Part shown: positions 1-8,944 of the stretch, piece by piece
How the letters are laid out: the number at the start of each line of letters is the position of its first letter
Position numbering within the stretch: position 1 is the stretch's first letter
Assembly (NCBI GenBank): GCA_026770585.1
Contig: MU647273.1
Span: 117,157-132,011, forward strand
DNA length: 14,855 nucleotides
From: Baffinella frigidus
Lineage: Eukaryota > Cryptophyceae > Cryptomonadales > Baffinellaceae
Reading direction: 5' to 3'
The notes under the pieces: model-generated
The model's input: only the letters and a program-made list of their open reading frames with translations
The model's database searches: none
Told to the model about the DNA's origin: nothing
Position numbers and translations under genes: made by a program

Positions 1-38
1 CGGCAGCCCCCCCCCCCCAGCGGCATTTTCCACCCAGG

Positions 39-148
39 GTGTAGGGTGTCGGGTTTAGGGTGTAGGGTGTAGGGTGTAGGGTTTAGGGTGTAGGGTTTAG
101 GGTTCGGGGTTGAGGGTTTAGGGTTGGGGTGTAGGGTTTAAGGTGCAG
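39..148. repeat. Degenerate interstitial telomere-like repeat
   Basis: Imperfect tandem heptamers TTTAGGG and TGTAGGG, with occasional GGTTCGG variants, run from about 39 to 148. TTTAGGG is the plant/algal telomere unit. The array is impure and followed by unique GC-rich DNA, so it is read as interstitial telomere-like sequence and not a chromosome end. Confidence 0.8.
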
Positions 149-149
149 G

Positions 150-361
150 CCCCTCACCACCTTGCCAGCCTTCTCCCCCCCGCCCCGCGCTGCCCCCCGC
201 CCCTTCCTCTTCAGCGGCGAGCTCGCTCCGCGCGCAACCTCCCCTGTGCCGAGCGCCAAATCCCTCCGCTGCGCGGGCGACGACTGCCCGTCCGCGAGCA
301 CACGCGCCACTCCGTCCCCTGATCCGCCTGAGCTCCCGCCACCGGATCCGCCCCAGAACAA
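150..361 (-). CDS. Possible exon of an unrecognised minus-strand gene
   Basis: A GC-rich island between two telomere-like arrays is open on the minus strand. The reading has a Gly/Ser-rich start, then RVLADGQSSPAQRRDLAL, then a basic SPLKRKGRG stretch that resembles a nuclear localisation signal. It can end at AAG|GTGGTGAGG (junction near 163/162), a plausible donor. A possible acceptor (GAGCTCAG) lies near 326. The plus strand is also open here, and GC-rich DNA keeps frames open by chance. No family recognised. Any continuation would lie left of the window. Low confidence. Confidence 0.18.
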
Positions 362-388
362 TCCCCAACCCCCGCCCGCGTCTGCGCG

Positions 389-417
389 TTTGGGGGTTGG
401 GGGTTGGGGTTTGGGGT

Positions 418-456
<39 letters not shown>

Positions 457-510
457 GGTTTTGGAGGTTGGGTTTAGGGGTTGGGGGTTAGGGATGAGGG
501 AGGGGTTAGG
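389..510. repeat. G-rich telomere-like array (GGGTTGA)n
   Basis: Near-perfect tandem GGGTTGA heptamers occupy about 413-461, flanked by looser GGGTTGGGG and GGGTTAGGG variants. This is a decayed relative of the array at 39-148, so the GC-rich island at 150-385 sits between two telomere-like tracts. Confidence 0.8.
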
Positions 511-872
511 AGTTAGGGTGCAGGGATCAGCGGACCAGGGTTCAGGATTCAGGGTGCAGGTTCCAAGTTTTTAGAGAGAGTGATTTTGGGTTTAGCACCT
601 CCGGATCCCTCGGCGACGTCCCCGCCACCCCAGCCCAAGCTCCATGGCAGCGGCCGAGCGGGAAGGGGCGGCGACGTCGCCGGAACCTTCCCTGCCTGTG
701 CTGCGCCTGTGCCCCGTGGCGAGGCCTTGGTCGCGGCAGGCGGGGGCTCCTCCGCCTCGCGGCCAGCGCCGTTCGTCGCCAGGACTGATTCAGGCGCGTT
801 CCGTGTCAGAGGTTGCTGGAGGTGGAGCGTGGGGAGGCGACACAGGAGAGCAGGGAGGAGGTGGGCGATCGG

Positions 873-1478
873 TCAGATGGGCGGGGGCGCGCCTGTCTCG
901 TCGATGTCCATGTCCATGTCCGCATCCTTGGCCGTGCGAGAGCTGTCCGCCGCTGGGCGCTTGCTTTTCGGCTCCGCCCTCTTCGCGGGGGGGCGGCGCT
1001 TCGCGCCGACTGCAGCCTGCGGCAAGACCCAAGGGACCACTTCACTGCACGGCACGCAGGGCACGTCGTGGATCAGCTGCTCGCACGCTCACGTAAGCCC
1101 CCGAGCACTCCTCCGGGTTGGCGCACTGGGGCAGATGAAGGCTGTTTCCAGGGATCCTGGGTCCGGCGAACCAGGATCCAGCCGGCGCCACGCAACTATC
1201 GACACCCACCTGCGCGTCATCTTTCTCGTCCACGCTGTCGGGCCTCGCCCGCCTCCCAGCTGCAGCGCGTGGCGGCATCCCGCCCTTCCAAAATTCCCCT
1301 GCAGCTCAAAGCGTACTTCGTTTACAATCAATTTTAAAACTAAAGGGGGGGGGGCCTTTAGAAAGGGGGGACTCCGTGTGGGAGGGATCGTGACTTGCCC
1401 TGATGGCAGCCCCGTATCCTTCTACAGAGAGCGCGGCCAGCTGCTCCTGCTCGGGCTTCAAACGCTGTTCGGTCTGTA
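873..1478 (-). CDS. Possible 3' end of an unidentified minus-strand gene
   Basis: Several minus-strand segments look coding, with G/C-ending codons. A 3'-most segment from about 1078 down to the TGA at 873-875 encodes HDVPCVPCSEVVPW, then a Lys/Arg-rich run (KRRPPAKRAEPKSKRPA), then an acidic DMDMDIDETG tail and a stop. Upstream candidate exons are CANPEECSGAY (about 1132-1093, after CCCCAG and before GTGAGC), RPDSVDEKDDAQ (ending at about 1211 before GTGGGT), and TEQRLKPEQEQLAALS (about 1477 down, after TTACAG). The paired cysteines could bind metal and the basic run could be a nuclear signal; both are inference. The junction between 1093 and 1078 is unresolved: the apparent 16-nt gap is too short for an ordinary intron. 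Product not recognised. Confidence 0.3.
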
Positions 1479-1499
1479 AGTCAGTTGTTGTTCTGCGAT

Positions 1500-1687
1500 C
1501 TGAAAATATTTCCCTGACGATAAGAAGCGGCCTTAGAGAGGTTTATGTGCATGGGGATAGACGGTAGGACTCCGCTTCACACTTGACAGACGTTATCGAT
1601 CTTAGCATGGGCCCAAGGCACTTTCTGAAATGAACTAGCTATCTTTTGTTAATCAAAAACCAACACCACAAGTAGAACTTTGAGGCT
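1500..1687. other. Non-coding stretch, nothing recognised
   Basis: AT-richer DNA with no convincing reading frame, RNA gene or tandem repeat. It marks the change from the GC-rich left part to the foldback elements that follow. Confidence 0.5.
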
Positions 1688-1997
1688 GGATTCTATGTGA
1701 GGACAGAATACAGAATACAGAATGCAAAGTTGCCCTAAAACGTTTTACAGCCACTTTGAGCTCGAATTGTGTGATACATAATGAAACGTTGCGATTTTAA
1801 TTGCATTAAAAAACGTACCAAGAAAACATAATGCAATTAACGAAACGTTGCGTTTCAACATGATTCCCGTCTCAATACTGTTTTATGGCTGAAGCGTTGC
1901 GCTTTTCCTGAATATTTGCTCAGATTCGAAGTAACTCAAAGTCAATAAGTGACTTTGCATTACGTATTTCGCGAATTAAAAAAGCACATAGAATCCG
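1688..1997. mobile_element. Imperfect foldback (MITE-like) element
   Basis: The ends are inverted: GGATTCTATGTG near 1688 pairs with CACATAGAATCC near 1986. Inner arms also pair: AATGCAAAGT (about 1721) with ACTTTGCATT (about 1951), CTTTGAG..CGAAT with ATTCG..CTCAAAG, and AATTGCATT with AATGCAATT. GAAACGTTGCG also recurs in direct orientation near 1782 and 1841. No protein is encoded. A decayed non-autonomous inverted-repeat element is the simplest reading. Confidence 0.6.
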
Positions 1998-2153
1998 CCC
2001 TGAGCACGCTTAGTTAACTCGGTTTCGTGGTACTAATTTTCGAATAGATGGACTAAAGGCGGGGAAAGGACAGGACATTCCACACAGGTGAAACCATTGA
2101 CAGGATCTGGGTTTAAAATCTAAAATCAGACTTGTATCTGATGGCAGGTTTCT

Positions 2154-2192
2154 AGCCGACTTGGAGCGGTTCTATCCCGCTCCAAGTCGGCT
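2154..2192. repeat. Perfect 16-bp stem hairpin
   Basis: AGCCGACTTGGAGCGG at 2154-2169 is exactly inverted at 2177-2192, with a 7-nt loop. There is no adjacent gene whose end it would mark and no U-run typical of a bacterial terminator. It may be the core or end of a mobile element. A second perfect 16-bp hairpin with unrelated sequence lies at 11623-11658. Confidence 0.85.
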
Positions 2193-2292
2193 GCACACAT
2201 TTTCTTCCCGGTCGACTTTTCAAGTGCTTTCCGCTGGATTTTTGCGCCGCAGGCTGCCCGATTTCGGGCGACTTCCCCTACAAATCCCCACA

Positions 2293-2510
2293 GCAACGGA
2301 AACCCCGCAATTTCAACCGGACGAGTATTTTGGCAAAATAATTTTTCAAAGTATTTTCATAAAGGGCTAAAATCACTACACGATGTATTTGGGACGTGAC
2401 TAGATGGTTCAAACGTGTAGTAAGTTTCGTTGCAAATATCGGAGATCTCCGAAAAAGTGTTTTGCCAAAATATTCGCCGCGATTAAATTGAAGGTCAACC
2501 GTTTCCGTTG
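2293..2510. mobile_element. MITE-like element, family A, copy 1
   Basis: Inverted arms include CAACGGAAA..GAGTATTTTGGCAAAA on the left and TTTTGCCAAAATATTCGCCG..TTTCCGTTG on the right. Inside, TCACTACAC on the left pairs with GTGTAGTAAGTTTCGTTGC on the right. The core GCAACGAAA-TTACTACACA, the outer CCGGACGAGTATT/CGCCGCGATTAAAT ends and GGACGTGACT are shared wholly or in part with copies near 10525, 11041, 13170 and 14487. No ORF with transposase features. Confidence 0.7.
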
Positions 2511-2519
2511 GAGAATTTT

Positions 2520-2830
2520 CGGCTGCGGTAATCACTTGTAAGTTGTTACCGGGAAGAATGGATGTAAAGATAACGGGGGGGAAGCAAGATTCATTAAGCT
2601 GTTACACACGACGTTGTTCGTTAACGAGGAGGCCGAAGGCCCACACTTGTTTAACTCGGTGAATGTTCTTAAAGTGTTTGGGCTCTGGAAAGACTGTCTC
2701 TCTCTTTCTCGTTTTCCGCTCCCTTCACCCCAAACCCTTGACACTTTCGGAATGCTCACCGGAGTTTAACGTGTCTGGGCCCATGGAACCACACATTATT
2801 GAAGCACCGTCGGCCACATTAGTGCCTTAA
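2520..2830. other. Non-coding stretch, nothing recognised
   Basis: No convincing exon, RNA gene or repeat family. Reading frames here are short and lack the G/C third-position bias of the IF-3 exons. Confidence 0.45.
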
Positions 2831-2972
2831 GGATTGATTCGATCCCGCCATAACTGGACACCCCCCGCCCTTCCGTGGAAAGGCTCACTGCTGCCCAGAA
2901 AGGGCGTTCTGGGGATTTTCAGAACCGTGAAGAAAAGTGGATTCGGCCCAGGGGTTCACAAATTATGGCCCA

Positions 2973-3141
2973 GGTCCTTAGGTCCTTTAGGTTTTTGTTT
3001 TGATTTCTCCCAACATAGCCCCAACGACACGCCTTTCCGTAAAAAAGATTTGCAGAAAAAGCATTTTTGCTTTCGGATCGCGTTTAGCTCTCCAGTGCTG
3101 AGGCTCGTGAAGACAGAATACAGGGTGGTTCTCTTGGGGTG
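2973..3141 (+). repeat. Dispersed repeat R1, copy a
   Basis: The block starts with GGTCCTTTAGGTTTT, passes CTCCCAACAT, ACGACACGCCTTTCCGT and GCTTTCGGATCGCGTTTAGC, and ends near GGTGGTTCTCTTGGGGTG. It recurs at about 3780-3940 and 4397-4524 in the same orientation. No conserved reading frame runs through the copies. A weaker relative (CCCGCCCTTCCGTGGAAAGG) lies near 2865. Confidence 0.85.
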
Positions 3142-3187
3142 AGTGAAGGTATACCAACTGGTTCCCATGCTCACACACACACCGCAG

Positions 3188-3308
3188 ATCCTTTAGGTCC
3201 TTTAAGTTCTTCGAGCTCCCGACATAGGCGGACACCGGAACTTGTTCTGTAGAAAGGCCACGTTTCCTTTCGGATCACATCAACCGGCTAAAGGGTATCC
3301 TCATCGGG
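3188..3308 (+). repeat. Dispersed repeat R2, copy a
   Basis: It opens with CCTTTAGGTCCTTTAAG and continues GAGCTCCCGACATAGGCGG, GGACACCGGAACTTGT, then TTTCGGATCACATCAACCGG and CTAAAGGGTATCCTCATCGG. The layout parallels R1 (TTTAGGT start, CTCCCAACAT, CGTAGAAAGG, TTTCGGATC), so R1 and R2 look like diverged members of one family. Confidence 0.8.
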
Positions 3309-3554
3309 CGTTTGAGTTAAACTAAAGGCTCACATTCGCACACACACCAGGATAAAACAAGTCGGCTGAAGGCCCATATGGTAACCCATCGTGCAGTTCA
3401 CAGGAGCTCCAACAACGGATATCTCAGATGTCGAACCAAATACATGTATTCCCCCAGGTGGGTGTGTAGAGGTTTCCCCCAATGTATGGAAATCAGCAGA
3501 GTTGAGGGCAACGGGAGTCAGCAAAGTTGAGGGAGAGAGAAAAGGTGGATGTCC

Positions 3555-3702
3555 CTGTAGGTCCTTTAGGTTCTTCGAGCTCCCAACATGGGCGGACACC
3601 GGAACTTGTCCTGCAGAAAGGCCATGCTTCCTTTCGGATCACATCAAGCCTCCCTGTACAGAGGATCGCGGCAGAAACCGGCTAAAGGGTATCCTCATCG
3701 GT
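3555..3702 (+). repeat. Dispersed repeat R2, copy b
   Basis: It matches R2 copy a through GGACACCGGAACTTGT and TTTCGGATCACATCAA, then carries about 29 extra bases (roughly 3648-3677, containing CTCCCTGTACAGAGG) before CCGGCTAAAGGGTATCCTC resumes. An insertion in this copy or a deletion in the other would explain it. Confidence 0.8.
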
Positions 3703-3779
3703 CCACGACGGATTCTGAACCAAAAAAGGTCCTTTCGGGGGTTCAAATGTCAGCCACAGCTAGACACTTGTAGACTAGG

Positions 3780-3940
3780 TTATTTAGGTCCTTTAGGTTT
3801 TGATTTCTCCCAACATGGCCCAACGACACGCCTTTCCGTAGAAAAGATTTGCAGAAAAAGCGTTTTTGCTTTCGGATCGCGTTTAGCTCTCCAGTGCAGA
3901 GGCTCGTGAAGAGGGGATAGTGGGTGGTTCTCTTGGGGTG
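3780..3940 (+). repeat. Dispersed repeat R1, copy b
   Basis: This is the closest relative of copy a, with shared order and only scattered substitutions through TTTGCAGAAAAAGCGTTTTT, CGGATCGCGTTTAGCTCTCC and GGTGGTTCTCTTGGGGTG. R1a-R2a and R2b-R1b are about 220 bp apart, so paired blocks may have been duplicated. Confidence 0.85.
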
Positions 3941-4177
3941 TTTGATTGCTTCCAATAAGGAGCGCGCCCGCACACACACCGAACCCAAGTCAGCCTTGTT
4001 CTGAGGCTCATGGTATCCCATGGTTGGAGCATAAGATCTCCAGCCACGGATACCCCACAAGGTGAAAAGGGGTTGTGTGGGGGGGTGAGGTGAAATCAGT
4101 CAGACACCAAAGGTGAAAGGAGAAAGATGTGGTTGTGAAGGGGCCTCGGTAAGGTTGAAATTTAGGTCCTTTATGTC

Positions 4178-4258
4178 TTTGGTGCTTTGGTGCTTTATTT
4201 TACACTCACATCGAAGGCCAGCGCCCACCTCACTCTTGAGGAGTTGGGAACGATCTAC
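4178..4258 (+). repeat. Exact 81-bp direct repeat, copy 1
   Basis: It begins TTTGGTGCTTTGGTGCTTTA and ends GGGAACGATCTAC. It is identical to 4279-4359, with a 20-nt spacer. Perfect identity between neighbours suggests a very recent duplication in an otherwise degenerate upstream region. Confidence 0.95.
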
Positions 4259-4278
4259 TCAAGGTGGTGATAGCATTG

Positions 4279-4359
4279 TTTGGTGCTTTGGTGCTTTATT
4301 TTACACTCACATCGAAGGCCAGCGCCCACCTCACTCTTGAGGAGTTGGGAACGATCTAC
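4279..4359 (+). repeat. Exact 81-bp direct repeat, copy 2
   Basis: Identical to 4178-4258 at an offset of 101 bases. The left copy is preceded by TAGGTCCTTTATG, a fragment of the R1 start. Confidence 0.95.
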
Positions 4360-4396
4360 GGATGAGCTCCCCGGAACTACCCACGCAGGTTGGACC

Positions 4397-4524
4397 GATC
4401 CTTTAGGTCCTTTAGGTTTTAAATGCTCCCAACATATGCCAACGACACGCCCTTCCGTAGAAAGGACTGCAGAGAGAGCATTTTTGCTCTCGGATCGCGT
4501 TTAGCTCTCCAGTGCAGAGCCCCG
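4397..4524 (+). repeat. Dispersed repeat R1, copy c
   Basis: The third R1 copy is the most diverged internally (AAATGCTCCCAACATATGCC, GGACTGCAGAGAGAGC) but keeps CGGATCGCGTTTAGCTCTCC. It ends about 130 bp before the IF-3 start codon, so the promoter or 5' UTR of IF-3 overlaps or abuts this repeat. I see no unambiguous TATA or initiator motif. Confidence 0.85.
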
Positions 4525-4654
4525 ATCGAGTTGCTTTACTTTAGTTAGAGGTGGTCCGACGGGCCCACCTCGGGACCGACCGTAAATTTAGGGGACGGCT
4601 CACACGAAACACAAATTTTCAAGCCGGCCTCCCAAAACTCAGTCCCAAGCAAGC

Positions 4655-5113
4655 ATGCGAGCAATGGCGCCAACGGCGCTGATGCTGCTGCTCCCGGCGT
4701 TTTTGGCCGCGGGCGTGGTGGCGCATTCGGCGGCTGGTTCATCCAGCGCGTTCCAGTCCGCACCGTCCTCCGCGTTCACGCAGCGGCTCGGGCAGGCTGG
4801 GTCGCTGTGCCAGGCCCCCGCGCTGCGGGCGCCGACGGCTCCGAGGGGGGCGACGGGAGGGTCGCTGACTATCGTTTCGCAGTTCAGGGGTGGAGGGCGT
4901 GGGCGTGGCGGTGGCGGTGGGCGTGGGCGCGGGCGCGGGCGCGGGCCTCCTATCATGGAGAAGGCGAGAGGCCCGCCGATGAACGAGGAGATCCAGTTCC
5001 CCGAGGTGAGGGTGGTGCTGGCGAACCCCGACGGGAAGGACGACATGCTGGGCATCATGCCGCGCGATGAGGCGATCCGCCGCGCGGAGGACGAAGGGAT
5101 GGACCTCATCCTG
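4655..5113 (+). CDS. infC: IF-3 exon 1: targeting leader and start of N-domain
   Basis: It encodes residues 1-153: signal peptide, transit peptide, Arg/Gly linker and the first part of the N-domain, ending GMDLIL. The donor is CTG|GTGCTC. Joining to exon 2 gives DLILVSPEATPPVCK, as in bacterial IF-3. Reading on past the donor gives Pro-rich sequence and a stop at about 5168, which supports the splice. The Arg/Gly part comes from an imperfect GGGCGTGGGCGCGGGC repeat (about 4894-4945), so its length may vary between strains. Confidence 0.93.
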
Positions 5114-8100
5114 GTGCTCCCCCCCCTGAACCCTGGTCCCTGCGTTCAAATGTCGTCTCCATCCACCTGACCATTCAGCGGTGGCCATGTCGTCGAGGAC
5201 GCTTCCCGTATTCAACCCTGAATCTTCAACCGGAAACCTCTGCACCGAACCCTTCCCACCGCAAGATCCCAACGAATTTCGTCCCACGTAGTCTCTGGTT
5301 CCAGAGACACAGCGTCGCGCATCCCGGTGCACCCCCTGCAGTTGGGCTCACCAGTTTGGTGAGCCCGGGCTCTTTCCCGCCCCACAGGTGTCGGGTGTGT
5401 ACCGCACACCCAGCATGTCAGCTTGAGAAAAGTCGGCCAGCCAAGGTGAGGCAGAGCCAGAACCCCTCCCACCGCAAGATCCCAACAGCCTGGTCCCGCG
5501 TAGTATCTCTGGTGCCCCCTCGCCCCCCCCCCCCCTCCAGATTCCCGTGCACCGATCCGGCATGATGCAATGGAGGGCCTCTACGCTGTGTGGAAGATGT
5601 CTCAGAAGGTGTGGAGCGCACCACCAGCCTCAGAGTGTGAGCAAATCCTCTTGGTCGAGACCCCTGATTTGCACGACGGGTCGCCGGAATCCGGCGACCT
5701 CCAGTACAAATCAAGGGGATTTCCAGAGGCGATTTGCTCCGTCTCTGAGGGATGAGCGCACCTGCTCTCATCGGCACATTCCCGAGATGTGATTCTTGTC
5801 TCAATATAGCCCACAGTCTCTAGGGGGCGGCCGCGCGGAACCGCTCTCGATACCCCCGGGGGGTGAGGACCGGGTCCGGGATGGGCCCGCCTCAGGGGAA
5901 AAGGGCTCCAAGGGTGAGTCCTATATCGGGGGAAATCCCTATAAGTATTGAAATCCTGGCCCCCCGCATTTCCCACTATCCGAGTGTCGCGTTCCCCGTA
6001 CCCCATATTTGCGTGTCGGTTCCCCTCTGGAGTACAGAAACTCGGGCGTCTTCCCTGTCGTCTCTCCCTGTCTTGAACCCTGATCGCTAAACTCTAATCC
6101 CTGACCCTAAACCCTAAACCCTGAACCCTGAGCCCTAAAACCTAAACCCGAAACCCGAAACCCTAACCCCTAAAACATGAACCCTGAACCCTGTACCAGG
6201 TGAGCACCGAGGAGACCCCTCCCCCCGTGTGAAAATCCCTAAAGCCTAACCCCCTGAAGCCTAACCCCTAAACCCTGATCCTAACTGTAATCCCTAAACT
6301 CTCAACCCCAAATGCTGTACCAGACCCTAAACCCCAAACCTTCAAACCTTGTCCACAATGAGCCCCAATGCCCCCCCCCCCCGTCTGAAATCCTCTAAAA
6401 CCCAAACCCTGAACCCTAAACCCCAAACCCTGAACCTTGAACCCCAAAACCCAAAACCCAAAACCCAAACCCCAAACACTATCCAGCGTCGGATGATTTG
6501 TTGTTTGGCTTTTGAGTCCCAGTCTTACAAGGCTTTCACGGAAGGGAATACATGGTGGCCATGTTAGTTTCGATCCGTAATAACCGACCTTTTCTCTGTA
6601 CCCGATGCGAGCCTCGGGGCGACCTCCCCCAGTGTGATTTCCGTATACGTTGTATACTTGGTGGTACATGACTTTGGGTAGGTGACTCGCTGGAGCATCT
6701 TCTGCTCTCGCGTGTCGCCTCCCAGAATCACCAGCTACGGCAAGCTGCTCACACGCTGCTGACTCGCGGACCCCTAATGATGACACGCGGACCTCTAAAT
6801 TCTGACAAGCTGACCCCCCCCGGTAGTAATAAAGGTCTCTCTCCTATCCCAGGTGAGCCCCGAGGCCACCCCCCCCCCCATCTGCAAATCACGAAGAACC
6901 CTCAACCCTTAACCCTCATCCTTAACCCTCATCCCCAAGCCTAAACCCCAAACGCTGTACCAAACGCTGTACCAAACCCCAACCCCCAAACTTTGTACCA
7001 GTCGATCCCCGAGGCGACCCCCCCCCGGTGTGCAAAACCACTAGCTACGACTAGATGCGGTACGAAGAGGAGAAGAAGGCCAGGCCATGAAGCGCGGCTC
7101 CAACCACGCAAGAGTGTAGGGCAGAGTGACCCACAGGAGAAATAGTAGAATTCTACTATTTCTTAAGTTCATAAGTGGACATTCTTCCCACAGAAAAATC
7201 GAAAATTCGGAAAGTTGTTACAAATTCCGTGTGAACTGGCTTGTTTTCCCAGGTCAGCCCTACACTCTTGCGTGGAAGAACGACCCCCGTGTGCAAAAAC
7301 GAGACTTTTTGGTCCTAGGATCCCTCGGCCTACGGTAGGAGGTCCTAGGCAATGCCGTATGCCCAACTACCCCATTTTCAGGCCGTTACCCTATGCAAAA
7401 TCGCTACGCGATGCTGACAAGCTGACCGCGACTGCTGACAAGCGTATCTTCGTATGCGTTGTATACTTGGTGATATGTGACTCTGGGTGGGTGACTCTCT
7501 AAAGGGTTTTCTGCTCTCCTGTGTCGCCTCCCAGGATTAATAGGGTATCGGCCTGAAAAGGGGGTAGTTAGGCCTACGGGATTGCCTAGGACCTCCTACC
7601 GTAGGCCGAGACTTTTTGGTCCTAGGATCCCTCGGCCTACGGTATGAGGTCCTAGGCAATGCCGTAGGCCTAACTACCCCATTTTCAGGCCGTTAGCCTA
7701 TGAACATGCTGACGCGCTCGGATGCGACTCACGAGAGCAGAAGATGCTCGAGAGGGTCACATACCCAGAGTCATATATCACCACGTATACAACGCATACG
7801 AAGAATAACGATCTCTCCCTGAACCCCTAAACGTGTCTCTCGTGTACCAGGTGAGCCCCGAGGCGACCCCCCCCGTGTGCAAAATCACGAGCTACGACAA
7901 GATGCGGTACGAGGAGGAGAAGAAGGCCAAGGCCATGAAGCGCGGCTCCAAGAACGCTGAGCTCAAGGAGGTGCGTTCCTCGTCCATTCTCGAGGCTGGC
8001 AGAAGGGCTGCTCCTATTTTTGACCTTGGCTGCTTCTATTTTTGACCGGTTTAAGCGACCGATATCAATCCTTTACAGATACTCCGTATGGGGTGCTTGA

Positions 8101-8864
8101 CGAATACACCTCTCGTGGTTTCCCATCAGGTGAAGCTGTCTTATACGATCTCCCATAACCCGAAACCATCTAACCCCTAAACCATGAAGCGTGGCTCCAA
8201 GAACGCTGACCTCAAGGAGGTCTATCTCTACCCGAGTTTAATTCTGGCTCGTTCTCAAGGCGTTCTATTCGCCCTTTTGTACTGGATTTCTGCTCTTGAA
8301 TACTTCAAGGACGAGCCAGAATAAAAATCGGGCTACCTCAAGGAGGTGCGTCGAAGCATCCACTTTTGACATCTTTCAGGGGAAATCCCTCGGCTACTTG
8401 AGTTAACGACGTCAGATCTGACGTGGATAAGGCGTCGGTTTCCCTGGAGGCCTCTGGCGTGGTCCGTCCCTCTTCCACTCGAGGCTGGCAGGAGGGCTGC
8501 TTCTGTTTTTGACCTTTTTTCGCGTTACGCACGGTTTCAGTGACCGATATCAATCCTTGAAAAATACTCCCGTGTGGGATGTCTAACCAACATTCCATGC
8601 GAATGCTGACCGAATACGCCGCGTGGTTTCCCATCAGGTGAAGCTGTCGTACAAGATCGACACGCACAACTACGAAGGCCCCGCGCCACAAGGCGCATTC
8701 GTTCAGCATTCGTATGAATAGTGGTTACGCATCCACTATGGAGTATTTGTAAAGGATATCGGTCGCTTAAACCGTGCGTTTCCCATCAGGTGAAGCTGTC
8801 GTACAAGATCTCCCATACGAATGATACAAATACTTTTTTTCACCATCCTAATCGCTGAACCCCT

Positions 8865-8944
<80 letters not shown>

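Larger units (their letters stand above)
6080..6480. repeat. Interstitial CCCTAAA-type tracts in intron 1
   Basis: Degenerate CCCTAAACCC/CCCTGAACC repeats fill about 6080-6180, 6240-6345 and 6390-6480. They are broken by short exon-2-like segments at 6200 and 6358. The units are on the opposite strand sense to the TTTAGGG tract at 39-148. A further tract lies at about 6896-6990. Confidence 0.8.
5114..7850 (+). other. IF-3 intron 1 (2737 nt)
   Basis: A phase-0 GT..AG intron, by far the longest here. It contains a diverged direct duplication (about 5235-5300 against 5447-5515, sharing CCCACCGCAAGATCCCAAC), several foldback elements, CCCTAAA-type tracts, two same-strand copies and one inverted copy of an 83-nt repeat, and six partial copies of the start of exon 2, listed separately. 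Confidence 0.88.

Noticed and set aside
1-148. A true chromosome end at the left edge
   Set aside because: The heptamers are impure and preceded by unrelated sequence, and G-rich units running 5' to 3' into the window are not how a left-hand telomere end would read on this strand.
580-1479. A 299-codon plus-strand open frame
   Set aside because: It is long only because the DNA is GC-rich. The product is low-complexity with no recognisable domain, and the minus strand of the same region gives better codon use and motif-like segments.
2154-2192. Rho-independent transcription terminator
   Set aside because: The stem is perfect, but there is no adjacent gene and no U tract, and the context is eukaryotic.
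3743-4060. Minus-strand open frames over the R1 repeats
   Set aside because: They recur wherever R1 recurs, with frames broken differently in each copy, so they follow from the repeat and are not conserved proteins.
4113-4504. Two overlapping plus-strand frames with similar protein ends
   Set aside because: They share sequence only because of the exact 81-bp DNA repeat; there are no coding features.
7001-7103. An alternative, functional exon 2
   Set aside because: It has an in-frame TAG, indels and no intact AG acceptor at its start, so the intact 7851-7970 exon is taken as real.
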